Assembly (NCBI GenBank): GCA_947492925.1
Contig: CANLOQ010000012.1
Location: 1-49,311 of the forward strand
Length of the DNA stretch: 49,311 bases
Source: an uncultured Sulfitobacter sp.
Lineage (GTDB): Bacteria > Pseudomonadota > Alphaproteobacteria > Rhodobacterales > Rhodobacteraceae
Reading direction: 5' to 3'
Shown: positions 42,348 through 49,311 of the stretch, piece by piece
Layout of the letters: the number at the start of each line of letters is the position of its first letter
Position numbering within the stretch: position 1 is the stretch's first letter
Made by a program: the position numbers and the translations under genes
Notes under the pieces: model-generated
Database searches by the model: none
What the model saw: the letters and a program-made list of their open reading frames with translations, nothing else
Told to the model about the DNA's origin: nothing

Positions 42348-43117
42348 GTATCTTTCTCCTGCATCACACTTGTGATTGCTTGGGCCAGCAGCCCGGCCCA
42401 GAGTGTCACACCCTCTGACGAGGTGATCAGATCATTGCGGATTTCGATCAGGGAATGGGCCGCACCTGCGGGTTCGGCATGGCGGGGGATGAACCAGTCC
42501 GTCTCATCGTCCACCTGATAAGGTTCGTTGACAGCCAGTGTCAGGCCCGGTTTTTGCGCGGCGATGCTTCGCATCAGCGCGTTGGCGGTTTCTGTATCGC
42601 GGCGGCTGAGAAAGCCCGCGTGCCAGGGGCGGGACACGCCGCCCAGCACCGGAGAAAACGAGTGAATTGAAAAACAGCCGCGCGGTTTCCGGCTGTCCAT
42701 CATCCGGGTGATCGTCTGGTTCAGCGGCTCGAAAATCGCGCGCGCACGCTGACGCTGCGCGGCGGTGGTGATTGCGGCGTTGCCCGGGATGGCCGTGCCA
42801 TCAACCAGCGCCGGCACCGCAGACGGGCTGTCAGGCGGGCGATTGGAATCGATCACAAGACGGCTGTAGCGTTGAATGATCAGCGGCGCGCCCAGCTGCG
42901 CGGCCACTTCACGGGCCACCGCCAGCGCACCGATGTCCCAGCCCCGATGGCTGTCGATGGTGGCCTGCGTCACGCCCAGACGGTCAAGGGAACGGGGAAT
43001 GTGCTGTCCGGCGTGTTCGCACAACAACAGAACCGACGCATCGGAATTTTCGTTCACGATCTCGACCGGATCGGGATCGTCAGCGCTCAACAGAGGGGAT
43101 TCTTGGGTCAGCGACAT
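42344..43117 (-). CDS. N-formylglutamate amidohydrolase-family protein
   Basis: 257 residues from the ATG at 43117 (MSLTQES); an earlier ATG at 43177 would overlap the regulatory region. Family motifs: LLLCEHAGQHIP, RYSRLVIDSNRP and FSIHSFSPVLGG, giving the zinc-ligand pattern of the family. It removes an N-formyl or related acyl group from an amino acid. First gene of the eight-gene leftward operon, divergent from the RpiR regulator by 79 bp. With the GS-like ligase opposite, a gamma-glutamylated intermediate could be its substrate; this is speculative. Confidence 0.88.
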   Translation of the reverse strand: MSLTQESPLLSADDPDPVEIVNENSDASVLLLCEHAGQHIPRSLDRLGVTQATIDSHRGWDIGALAVAREVAAQLGAPLIIQRYSRLVIDSNRPPDSPSAVPALVDGTAIPGNAAITTAAQRQRARAIFEPLNQTITRMMDSRKPRGCFSIHSFSPVLGGVSRPWHAGFLSRRDTETANALMRSIAAQKPGLTLAVNEPYQVDDETDWFIPRHAEPAGAAHSLIEIRNDLITSSEGVTLWAGLLAQAITSVMQEKDT

Positions 43118-43167
43118 ACCTTCAGCTTTGGAAACATTATTTCCTATGTCAATGTTTTTGTGTTGAC

Positions 43168-43183
43168 TGAAAATCAAATTTCA
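43168..43183. promoter_or_regulatory. Candidate RpiR operator in divergent promoter region
   Basis: TGAAA (43168-43172) and TTTCA (43179-43183) form inverted arms with a 6-base spacer, in the A/T-rich 79 bp between the divergent starts at 43117 and 43197. Arms of the GAAAT/ATTTC kind are common for RpiR regulators. It lies only 13 bp from the rpiR start, suited to autorepression. Confidence 0.4.
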
Positions 43184-43196
43184 CCATTCTGATGAA

Positions 43197-44042
43197 ATGA
43201 CAGTCAGAAAGACCATCGACGCTGCCTCCGACAGTCTGACCCAGTCCGAGCGCAAACTGGCTGCGACGCTGTTGTCCGATTATCCATTCACGGGTCTTCT
43301 CAACATTCAGGAACTGGCCGAGGAAGCAGGCGTATCCGCCGCGTCCATCTCGCGGTTCACAGCCAAACTGGGGCTGGACGGCTATGCCGATATGCAGCGC
43401 AGACTGCTTGAGGAATTGCGGCGCGGCAACGTATCGCCCGTTGACCTGCATGACCGCAGCACCCGGATTGAAGGCAGCTTTCTTGCCGGATTTCTGGCGC
43501 GCGCCGCCGCCCAGATTGAAAGCGCGGGCGATGCCATTACCGAAGGACAGTTCGACAGGATCACCGGGCTGCTGTCCGATCCGCGCCGCCGGGTTTTTGC
43601 GTTGGGCGGGCGGATCAGCGACACGATTGCACAGCATCTGACGTTCCATCTGGCCCAATCCCGCGAGGGTGTTTACCACATTTCGCGCGACCCTGAATCC
43701 TGGCCCGGCCATCTGTTGCGGATGCGGCCCGGCGATGTTGTTCTGCTGGTGGATTTCCGGCGCTATGAACCCGCGCTTGAGCGGCTGGCCCGGGCCATGT
43801 CCACCAAGCGGGTCAAGATCGTGCTGATGACAGACAGCTGGATTTCCCCGATCAAAGGCAACGCAGCCGAAGTGCTGGCCGTCCCGATCGAGACAGGCAC
43901 CGTGTGGGACAGCTACGCCGCAGCGCTTGCCATCGTCGAGGCGCTTGTCGCCCGCATTGCAGAGTTGACGTGGGAAGACACCCGCACACGTATCGAAATG
44001 TGGGACGCAACGCGTGCCCTGATTACGGAGACCAAGACATGA
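43197..44042 (+). CDS. MurR/RpiR-family transcriptional regulator (HTH-SIS)
   Basis: 281 residues. N-terminal HTH_6 domain: LTQSERKLAATLL and IQELAEEAGVSAASISRFTAKLG. C-terminal SIS domain around RRRVFALGGRISDTIAQHL and PGDVVLLVDFRRYEP. SIS domains normally sense phosphosugars or phosphorylated metabolites; here the downstream kinase domain could make such an inducer. It overlaps the GS-like gene (ATGA), so regulator and enzymes are one operon. Confidence 0.92.
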   Translation: MTVRKTIDAASDSLTQSERKLAATLLSDYPFTGLLNIQELAEEAGVSAASISRFTAKLGLDGYADMQRRLLEELRRGNVSPVDLHDRSTRIEGSFLAGFLARAAAQIESAGDAITEGQFDRITGLLSDPRRRVFALGGRISDTIAQHLTFHLAQSREGVYHISRDPESWPGHLLRMRPGDVVLLVDFRRYEPALERLARAMSTKRVKIVLMTDSWISPIKGNAAEVLAVPIETGTVWDSYAAALAIVEALVARIAELTWEDTRTRIEMWDATRALITETKT

Positions 44043-45340
44043 CCGATCTGATCTTTGCCGCGACCTGCGACCTTGCCGGAAAGGTCCGGGGCAAGGCATT
44101 TCCAGCGGACCAGTTGGACAAACGGCTGCACCGTGGCGTGGGCTGGACCCCGACGAATGTGCAGATCACCTGTTTTGACAGCATCGCTGACAGCCCGTTT
44201 GGGGCGCTGGGGGATCTTTTGCTGGTCCCTGACAAGGACGCAGGCGTCACCGCAAGGTTTGAAAACAGCACGGAACGGTTCATGCTGGGCGATATTGTCA
44301 CGCTGGACGGAGACCCGTGGGATTTGTGTACCCGCGCGCTGCTGCGCGGCGCGCTGGACCGGTTGCAGCGGGTGGGCGGCGTATCGCTGTTGGCCGCGTT
44401 TGAACATGAGTTTCAGCTGACCTCGGGCGGCAGCCCCGCCTATGAGGCCTATGGACGGGCCGGGTTTGAGGCGCAGCGCGGTTTGTGTGAAACGCTGATG
44501 GCCCAACTGGCCGAGGCGGGGCTGAGCCCTGACAGTATCATGAAAGAATACGGACCGGCACAATACGAAGTGGTCATCGGCCCCGAACAGGGGGTGCGCG
44601 CCGCCGATGCCGCCGTGATCGTGCGCGAACTGACCCGTGCCACGGCGCGCCATGCGGGCGAGCGGGCCACCTATGCGCCCATCCTTGACCCCGCAAGCGT
44701 CGGCAATGGCGTCCACATCCACATGAGCTTTCTTGACGCCCAAGGCATGCCCGCCACTTACGATGCCAACGGACCCTGCGGCATGTCCGGCCTGACAGCG
44801 GCGTTTTCGGCAGGTGTGCTCAAGTACCTCGACAGCATTCTTGCCCTGACCGCGCCATCGGTGGTGTCCTATTTGCGCCTGACGCCGCATCGCTGGTCGG
44901 CGGCCTATAACAACCTTGGTTTTCGGGATCGCGAGGCATCGCTGCGGGTGTGCCCCGTGACGGCAAAAGACCCTGCCAGTGTCGCGCGGCAGTTCAACAT
45001 CGAATACCGCGCCGCAGACGCGGCTGCCTGCCCGCATCTGGCGCTGGCCGCCGTGCTGCATGCCGGATGTCAGGGCATCGAAGACGGGCTGACGCCACCC
45101 GACCCGACCGAAGAAGATCTGTCACTGCTGTCCCCGGAGGCGTTGCAGGCGCGGGGTTTCGTGCGCCTGCCCGAAACGCTGGAGGCCGCGTTGGACCGGT
45201 TTGAGCAAAACGACACCGTGCGCGGCTGGTTTCCCGACGTCTTCGCGCCGGTCTATCTGGCGCACAAGCGAGCCGAGATCGCCTTTGTCGCTGAGATGGA
45301 CACCGCCGCCCGGTGCGCGGCCTACAGCCAGACCTACTGA
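44039..45340 (+). CDS. Glutamine-synthetase-like gamma-glutamyl ligase
   Basis: 433 residues from the ATG at 44039; the frame is open upstream within rpiR. The GS catalytic domain is recognisable by AAFEHEFQL (metal-binding Glu), SVGNGVHIHMSF, and RLTPHRWSAAYNNLGFRDREASLRV (substrate Arg). The N-terminal beta-grasp domain is short (LIFAATCDLAGKVRGKAFP). It is closer to PuuA/GMAS-type gamma-glutamyl-amine ligases than to GlnA in length and context. Predicted reaction: ATP-dependent joining of glutamate to an amine. It is 2 bp from the kinase-M23-PLP fusion gene. Confidence 0.88.
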   Translation: MTDLIFAATCDLAGKVRGKAFPADQLDKRLHRGVGWTPTNVQITCFDSIADSPFGALGDLLLVPDKDAGVTARFENSTERFMLGDIVTLDGDPWDLCTRALLRGALDRLQRVGGVSLLAAFEHEFQLTSGGSPAYEAYGRAGFEAQRGLCETLMAQLAEAGLSPDSIMKEYGPAQYEVVIGPEQGVRAADAAVIVRELTRATARHAGERATYAPILDPASVGNGVHIHMSFLDAQGMPATYDANGPCGMSGLTAAFSAGVLKYLDSILALTAPSVVSYLRLTPHRWSAAYNNLGFRDREASLRVCPVTAKDPASVARQFNIEYRAADAAACPHLALAAVLHAGCQGIEDGLTPPDPTEEDLSLLSPEALQARGFVRLPETLEAALDRFEQNDTVRGWFPDVFAPVYLAHKRAEIAFVAEMDTAARCAAYSQTY

Positions 45341-45342
45341 TC

Positions 45343-48300
45343 ATGCAGCACTGGAAGGACATCCTGCACCGTCACTGGGGCATCGAGGCGCAGGTCACGC
45401 GGCTGGATGGCGAATACGATCTGAATTTTCTGGCCGAGACCGATACAGGTGCGGGGTATGTGCTTAAGGCGATGCGTCCCGATTGCCCGCGCTGGCTGGT
45501 TGATATGCAGATTGCAGCGCTGGCGCATATCGCCGGGCACGGCAGTGGCGCGCCGATCCCGCAGGTGATCCCGGCGCGGGACGGCACGCCGGTGCTATCC
45601 GTGCCGGATGAAGCGGGCGCAGCACGCCTTGTCTGGCTGATCGAACGCCTGCCGGGGCGATGCTATGCAAAGGTGATGCCAAAGTCTGCGGCCCTGATCG
45701 GGCAGGTGGGACAGGTCTTGGGCCAGACCGCACGCGCGCTTGCGGATTTCAACCATCCAGAACTGGACCGGGACTTCAAATGGGACCTGATGCGCGCCGC
45801 ATGGATCAGGGAACATCTGGACAGTTTGCCCGATGCGGAGCGCCGGCACCTGCTGGCCGCTGATCTCGCGCAGTTCGATGCGATTACACCGGCGCTGAAG
45901 GCATTGCCCCGGCAGGCGATCCACAATGATGCCAACGATTACAATCTGCTGGTCTCGGGTCGGCCAGAGGCCCCCGAAGTGTCCGGCCTGATCGACTTTG
46001 GCGATATGTGCGCAGGGCCGCGCATCTGTGATCTGGCGATTGCGGCGGCCTATGTTGTACTGGATCACCCACAGCCTGACCGTGCACTGCAGGCCTTGGT
46101 GGCAGGCTATCACGCGGCCTATCCGCTGACCGGGGATGAGCTTGACCTGTTGTGGCCCCTGATGCGGATGCGCCTTGCCGTCAGCGTCGTGAACTCTCAT
46201 CTGATGGCGATCGAGACACCGGATGACCCCTATGTCGTGATTTCGCAGGCGCCTGCATGGCGGTTTCTGGAAGGGTGTGCCGTGCCACCGCCATTGATCA
46301 CTGCACGGCTGCGCGCCGCTTGCGGTCTGCCGGTCAGTGACGCCGCTGGCCGCGTGCAGGCGTGGCTTGAAAGCGCGCGGGGCAGCTTTGCCCCGATCCT
46401 TGGCACAGACATTGCCGATGCGCCCTTTCGCAGCCTGTCCGTCGAGGCAAGCACCAGTCCGCAGGACCCCTACAACCTGACCCGGCGCGAGGCCGCGCGG
46501 CTGGGCGGGGCAGAGGACAGTCCGCAGGATGAGGTCTTTCTGGGGTATTACCTTGAGCCCCGGCTGATCTACACCGCCCCCGCCTTTCGTCTTGGTCCGT
46601 GGAAGGCCAGCAACCGGCGCACGGTGCATCTGGCGGTCGATGTCTTTGCCCCGGCGGGCACACCGCTGCTTGCGCCGCTGGACGGCGAAGTGGCCGCAAT
46701 CGAGAACCGCACCGGCAATCTGGACTATGGCGGCGTGATCGTGCTGCGCCATGTGACACCGGAAGGCGATGTTTTCCACACTCTCTACGGACACCTTGAT
46801 CCGGCCTGTCTGGACCAGCTGCGCCCGGGCGATACGGTCATGCGCGGGGATGTCTTCTGCCATTTGGGGGATGTGCATCAGAATGGCGGCTGGGCACCGC
46901 ATCTGCATTTGCAGGTGGCGCTGACAATTGACGGCATCGGAGAAGACTGGCCCGGCGTCTGCGACCCTGACGATATCGCGCTGTGGGAGGCCGTCTGTCC
47001 CAATCCTGCGGCACTGCTTAATCTGCCCGATGACAAGGCCCGGTATCGTCCCACCGACAACGCAAGAGTTCTGGCAGACAGACGGGCGCGGTTTGGCGGT
47101 AACCTGAGCCTGACCTACGCCGCGCCGGTGATGTTGATGCGTGGCTGGCGGCACCATCTGTTTGATGAATGGGGGCGGCCCTATCTGGATGCCTACAACA
47201 ATGTGCCGCACGTGGGTCACGCCCATCCGCGCATTCAGGCGGTGGCCGCCGACCAGCTGAAGCGCGTCAACACGAATACGCGCTATCTGCACCCCGCACA
47301 GAACGACTTTGCGGAGAAAATTCTGTCAAAAATGCCCGATCACCTTGAGGTGTGTTTCTTTGTCAATTCCGGCACCGAAGCCAACGAACTGGCCTTGCGG
47401 CTGGCGCGGGCGCATACGGGTGCCAAAGGCATGGTGACGCCCGATCATGGCTATCACGGCAACAGCACCGGTGCGGTGGCGATTTCGGCCTACAAGTTCA
47501 ACAAACCCGGCGGTGTAGGCAAGGCCGACTGGGTTGAGCTGATTGAGGTTGCTGACGACTATCGCGGCAGCTTTCGCCGCGATGACCCGGACCGGGCGCA
47601 GAAGTTTGCCGGGTTGGTCGATCCGGCAATTGCAGCACTGGCCGCGCGCGGGCAGGGGCTGGCGGGCTTTATCGCAGAGACGTTCCCCTCTGTCGGCGGG
47701 CAGATCATCCCGCCGCCGGGATACCTTCCTGCGGTCTATGACCGGGTGCGTGCGGCGGGCGGTGTGTGTATCGCGGATGAAGTACAGACGGGGCTGGGGC
47801 GGCTGGGAACCCATTACTTTGGTTTTGAACAGCAGGGCGCGCAGCCGGATATGGTGGTACTGGGCAAGCCCATCGGGAACGGCCATCCCATAGGCGTTGT
47901 CATCACCACGCGGGCGATTGCCGACAGTTTCGACAATGGGATCGAATTCTTTTCAACCTTTGGCGGATCAACGCTGTCGTGCCGCATCGGACGGGAAGTC
48001 CTTCAGATTGTTGATGACGAAGGGTTGCAGGAAAACGCGCGCGACATGGGTGCAAGGCTGATCACCGGGTTGCGGACACTACAGGAGCGGCATGGCTGCG
48101 TCGGGGATGTGCGCGGCATGGGGCTGTTCATCGGGGTGGAGCTGATCCGCGCGGATGGGTCGGAAGCAACGGACATCTGCCGGTTCGTCAAGAACCGTAT
48201 GCGCGACCATCGCATTTTGATTGGCAGCGAAGGGCCGCATGACAACATCCTGAAAATCCGTCCGCCACTGACGATTGAAGCCGACGATGTGGATATGATC

Positions 48301-48345
48301 CTGTCCGTTCTGGACGCGGTACTGGGTGAGGTAGATCATATCTGA
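45343..48345 (+). CDS. Trifunctional fusion: APH-type kinase - M23 (LytM-like) domain - class III aminotransferase/phospholyase
   Basis: 1000 residues from the ATG at 45343. Residues ~1-330 are an aminoglycoside-phosphotransferase-fold kinase with HNDANDYN (Asp196) and LIDFGD (Asp218). Residues ~395-555 are an M23 metallopeptidase-like domain with the zinc ligands His429 and Asp433 (HLAVD) and His522 (PHLHLQ). Residues ~575-1000 are a class III PLP domain with FVNSGTEANELAL and Schiff-base Lys842 (VVLGKPIGNGHP). The kinase and PLP parts match the plan of hydroxylysine kinase plus phospholyase (HYKK/AGXT2L): phosphorylate a hydroxy-amine, then eliminate phosphate and ammonia. The middle domain, normally a cell-wall peptidase, is unexplained in this setting. 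No signal peptide, so cytoplasmic. Confidence 0.9.
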   Translation: MQHWKDILHRHWGIEAQVTRLDGEYDLNFLAETDTGAGYVLKAMRPDCPRWLVDMQIAALAHIAGHGSGAPIPQVIPARDGTPVLSVPDEAGAARLVWLIERLPGRCYAKVMPKSAALIGQVGQVLGQTARALADFNHPELDRDFKWDLMRAAWIREHLDSLPDAERRHLLAADLAQFDAITPALKALPRQAIHNDANDYNLLVSGRPEAPEVSGLIDFGDMCAGPRICDLAIAAAYVVLDHPQPDRALQALVAGYHAAYPLTGDELDLLWPLMRMRLAVSVVNSHLMAIETPDDPYVVISQAPAWRFLEGCAVPPPLITARLRAACGLPVSDAAGRVQAWLESARGSFAPILGTDIADAPFRSLSVEASTSPQDPYNLTRREAARLGGAEDSPQDEVFLGYYLEPRLIYTAPAFRLGPWKASNRRTVHLAVDVFAPAGTPLLAPLDGEVAAIENRTGNLDYGGVIVLRHVTPEGDVFHTLYGHLDPACLDQLRPGDTVMRGDVFCHLGDVHQNGGWAPHLHLQVALTIDGIGEDWPGVCDPDDIALWEAVCPNPAALLNLPDDKARYRPTDNARVLADRRARFGGNLSLTYAAPVMLMRGWRHHLFDEWGRPYLDAYNNVPHVGHAHPRIQAVAADQLKRVNTNTRYLHPAQNDFAEKILSKMPDHLEVCFFVNSGTEANELALRLARAHTGAKGMVTPDHGYHGNSTGAVAISAYKFNKPGGVGKADWVELIEVADDYRGSFRRDDPDRAQKFAGLVDPAIAALAARGQGLAGFIAETFPSVGGQIIPPPGYLPAVYDRVRAAGGVCIADEVQTGLGRLGTHYFGFEQQGAQPDMVVLGKPIGNGHPIGVVITTRAIADSFDNGIEFFSTFGGSTLSCRIGREVLQIVDDEGLQENARDMGARLITGLRTLQERHGCVGDVRGMGLFIGVELIRADGSEATDICRFVKNRMRDHRILIGSEGPHDNILKIRPPLTIEADDVDMILSVLDAVLGEVDHI

Positions 48346-48670
48346 AACGATGCGGCAGGATACTCATGCGGAATGCGTGAGGTGTGATTCGCTTTCGCGG
48401 TCGGCCCTTGGACTGCAGCCAGTTGGAGCGGTTTGGCGAGGCTGCAACAAATCACGATAAGACTCATTATGTTGCCAAATCGCCTCAGTTTACGTTAAGT
48501 CAACAACTTGTGGTGGAAGTTGATAGAAGAAATCAACGCACACGTTAAAGGCGACCAATTTATTTTGACATTTTTTCAGCACCTCCTCTAAATACAGCCT
48601 CAAGCGGTACAGATGGGGGTCTGTCGAAGCTTCACCACAAAATCTGGCGTGGCTTTGACGTTGAATTAAT
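48346..48670. other. 325-bp intergenic region without a gene
   Basis: No credible coding frame on either strand. The right half (about 48470-48600) is clearly more A/T-rich than the surrounding genes and holds a promoter-like pair (48565-48594). No repeat, tRNA or terminator with a T-run was recognised. It separates the kinase-M23-PLP island from the rhodanese/LysM pair. Confidence 0.6.
48565..48594 (+). promoter_or_regulatory. Candidate sigma-70-type promoter for the rhodanese-LysM operon
   Basis: TTGACA (48565-48570), then 18 bp, then TAAATA (48589-48594; CTAAAT with a 17-bp spacing is the alternative). The -35 matches consensus exactly. About 75 bp separate it from the ATG at 48671. Based on sequence likeness only. 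Confidence 0.5.
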
Positions 48671-49291
48671 ATGAGAATGCTAAGTCTTTGCGCAGCGCTT
48701 TGCGCCGTTTCCGCAACAGTAAGTGTGGCACAGGAGACGGAGGCGCGCAGCAGCGCATCCTTTGTTTTTCACGGCGAGACCATCAGCATCACCAGAGCGC
48801 CTGCGGCCACGGCGCAGAATGTCAGCCGCTTTGCCGGTTCCGGCACAGCGTGCAGCCAGCCCTGTCTGGGGCCGGTGCAATTGGCGGGCAGTGTCGCGAC
48901 ACTTGGTGAAAGTGAAGTGCTCGACTTTATGGTGGATCAAGTGGCGATGAACACCGGTCTTGTCATAGATGCCCGTATGCCGCAGGGCCGAAGCGCGGGC
49001 CATATGCCCGGCAGCGTCAGCTTGCCCCATCCCACGCTGGATCCCGACAACCAGTATCGCGGCGACATTCTTCAGGCACTGGGTGCGCAACCGCTGGCAG
49101 ACGGGTTTGATTTTAGCGAAGTGCGGCATTTGCTGGTCTATGATGACGGTCCCGCCTCCGGCGATGCCGCAAGACTAGTCGAAAACCTGCTGCACGCGGG
49201 TTATCCGGCCGAGCGGATCCGCTACTACCGGGGTGGTATGCTTGTCTGGGCCACGCTTGGCTTTACCATCGCGGATGGAACCGGGTCATGA
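48671..49291 (+). CDS. Secreted rhodanese-like protein lacking the catalytic cysteine
   Basis: 206 residues. A Sec signal peptide ends near VSVAQ (residue ~21). A short region with C61-x3-C65 precedes the rhodanese fold: LVIDARMPQGRSAGHMPGSVSLP is the CH2A-type entry, and LLVYDDGPASGD is the active-site loop. In active rhodaneses that loop carries Cys; here the positions are Asp158-Asp159, so sulfur transfer by the usual route is not expected. C61/C65 could form a redox pair instead. Its TGA (49289-49291) overlaps the LysM gene start once the circle is closed. Function unknown; probably a periplasmic partner of the LysM protein. Confidence 0.85.
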   Translation: MRMLSLCAALCAVSATVSVAQETEARSSASFVFHGETISITRAPAATAQNVSRFAGSGTACSQPCLGPVQLAGSVATLGESEVLDFMVDQVAMNTGLVIDARMPQGRSAGHMPGSVSLPHPTLDPDNQYRGDILQALGAQPLADGFDFSEVRHLLVYDDGPASGDAARLVENLLHAGYPAERIRYYRGGMLVWATLGFTIADGTGS

Positions 49292-49311
49292 CGGCGCTGT
49301 ACGGGCCGTTC
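49235..49311. repeat. Terminal redundancy (right copy): circular replicon junction
   Basis: Identical to bases 1-77. Position 49235 corresponds to position 1 on the circle. The stretch holds the 3' end of the rhodanese-like gene and the first codons of the LysM gene. Confidence 0.93.

Overview
The first 77 bases (1-77) are identical to the last 77 (49235-49311), and a two-gene operon (rhodanese-like, LysM) reads straight across that junction. The window is therefore best read as one complete circular replicon of about 49,234 bp, not a chromosome fragment. It has one replication/partition module: a Rep_3-type initiator, iterons, parA, parB and a pair of palindromic parS candidates. I see no relaxase, type IV secretion gene, transposase, integrase, rRNA or tRNA. 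The RepB/Rep_3-plus-ParAB layout, the high-GC coding style and the gene families (DUF1185, cyclase, GlxA/GATase-AraC, fused IorA, Liv and Opp transporters) point to a plasmid of an alphaproteobacterium, probably Rhodobacteraceae (Roseobacter group). That placement is inference; no taxonomic marker gene is present.

Layout. (1) 48671-49291 continuing to 950: an envelope pair, a secreted rhodanese-like protein without the catalytic Cys and a membrane-anchored LysM protein. (2) 1061-14053: a catabolic block. A GlxA-type regulator is followed by two divergent arms, LLM flavin monooxygenase + aldehyde dehydrogenase and RidA + a three-part fusion (alpha/beta hydrolase, flavin reductase, extra C-terminal domain) + DUF1185. 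Then come an amidohydrolase, two fold-type I aminotransferases, a metallo-beta-lactamase-fold hydrolase, a CcdAB toxin-antitoxin pair, an SDR and a class V PLP enzyme. The parts resemble the Rut (pyrimidine) and N-heterocycle ring-opening pathways but match neither. (3) 14062-18040: rep, oriV, parAB, parS. (4) 18089-31419: an Opp/Dpp-type ABC importer with a CrtI/PYROXD2-like FAD oxidoreductase on one strand. Divergent from it are a cyclase-family hydrolase, a second CrtI-like oxidoreductase, a MarR regulator and a two-subunit indolepyruvate:ferredoxin oxidoreductase. (5) 31518-34925: a stand-alone ispD, then a YceI-OmpA protein and a secreted caspase-like protein with a C-terminal CXXCH motif. 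(6) 34938-48345: a second catabolic island. An eight-gene leftward operon (N-formylglutamate amidohydrolase-like, isochorismatase-like, branched-chain-type ABC importer with a permease-ATPase fusion, acetamidase/formamidase, aldo/keto reductase) is divergent from an RpiR regulator, a glutamine-synthetase-like ligase and a 1000-residue kinase-M23-aminotransferase/phospholyase fusion.

Together this looks like a catabolic plasmid specialised in organic nitrogen. It carries two importers, at least three local regulators, and many enzymes that make or break C-N bonds, feeding 2-oxoacids, aldehydes and ammonia to central metabolism. The least explained parts are the Rut-like cluster with its three-domain fusion, the kinase-M23-PLP/GS-like island, the paired CrtI-like oxidoreductases around a cyclase feeding IorAB, and the YceI-OmpA/caspase-CXXCH envelope pair. 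Functions are assigned from family motifs read by eye; no substrate is proven.
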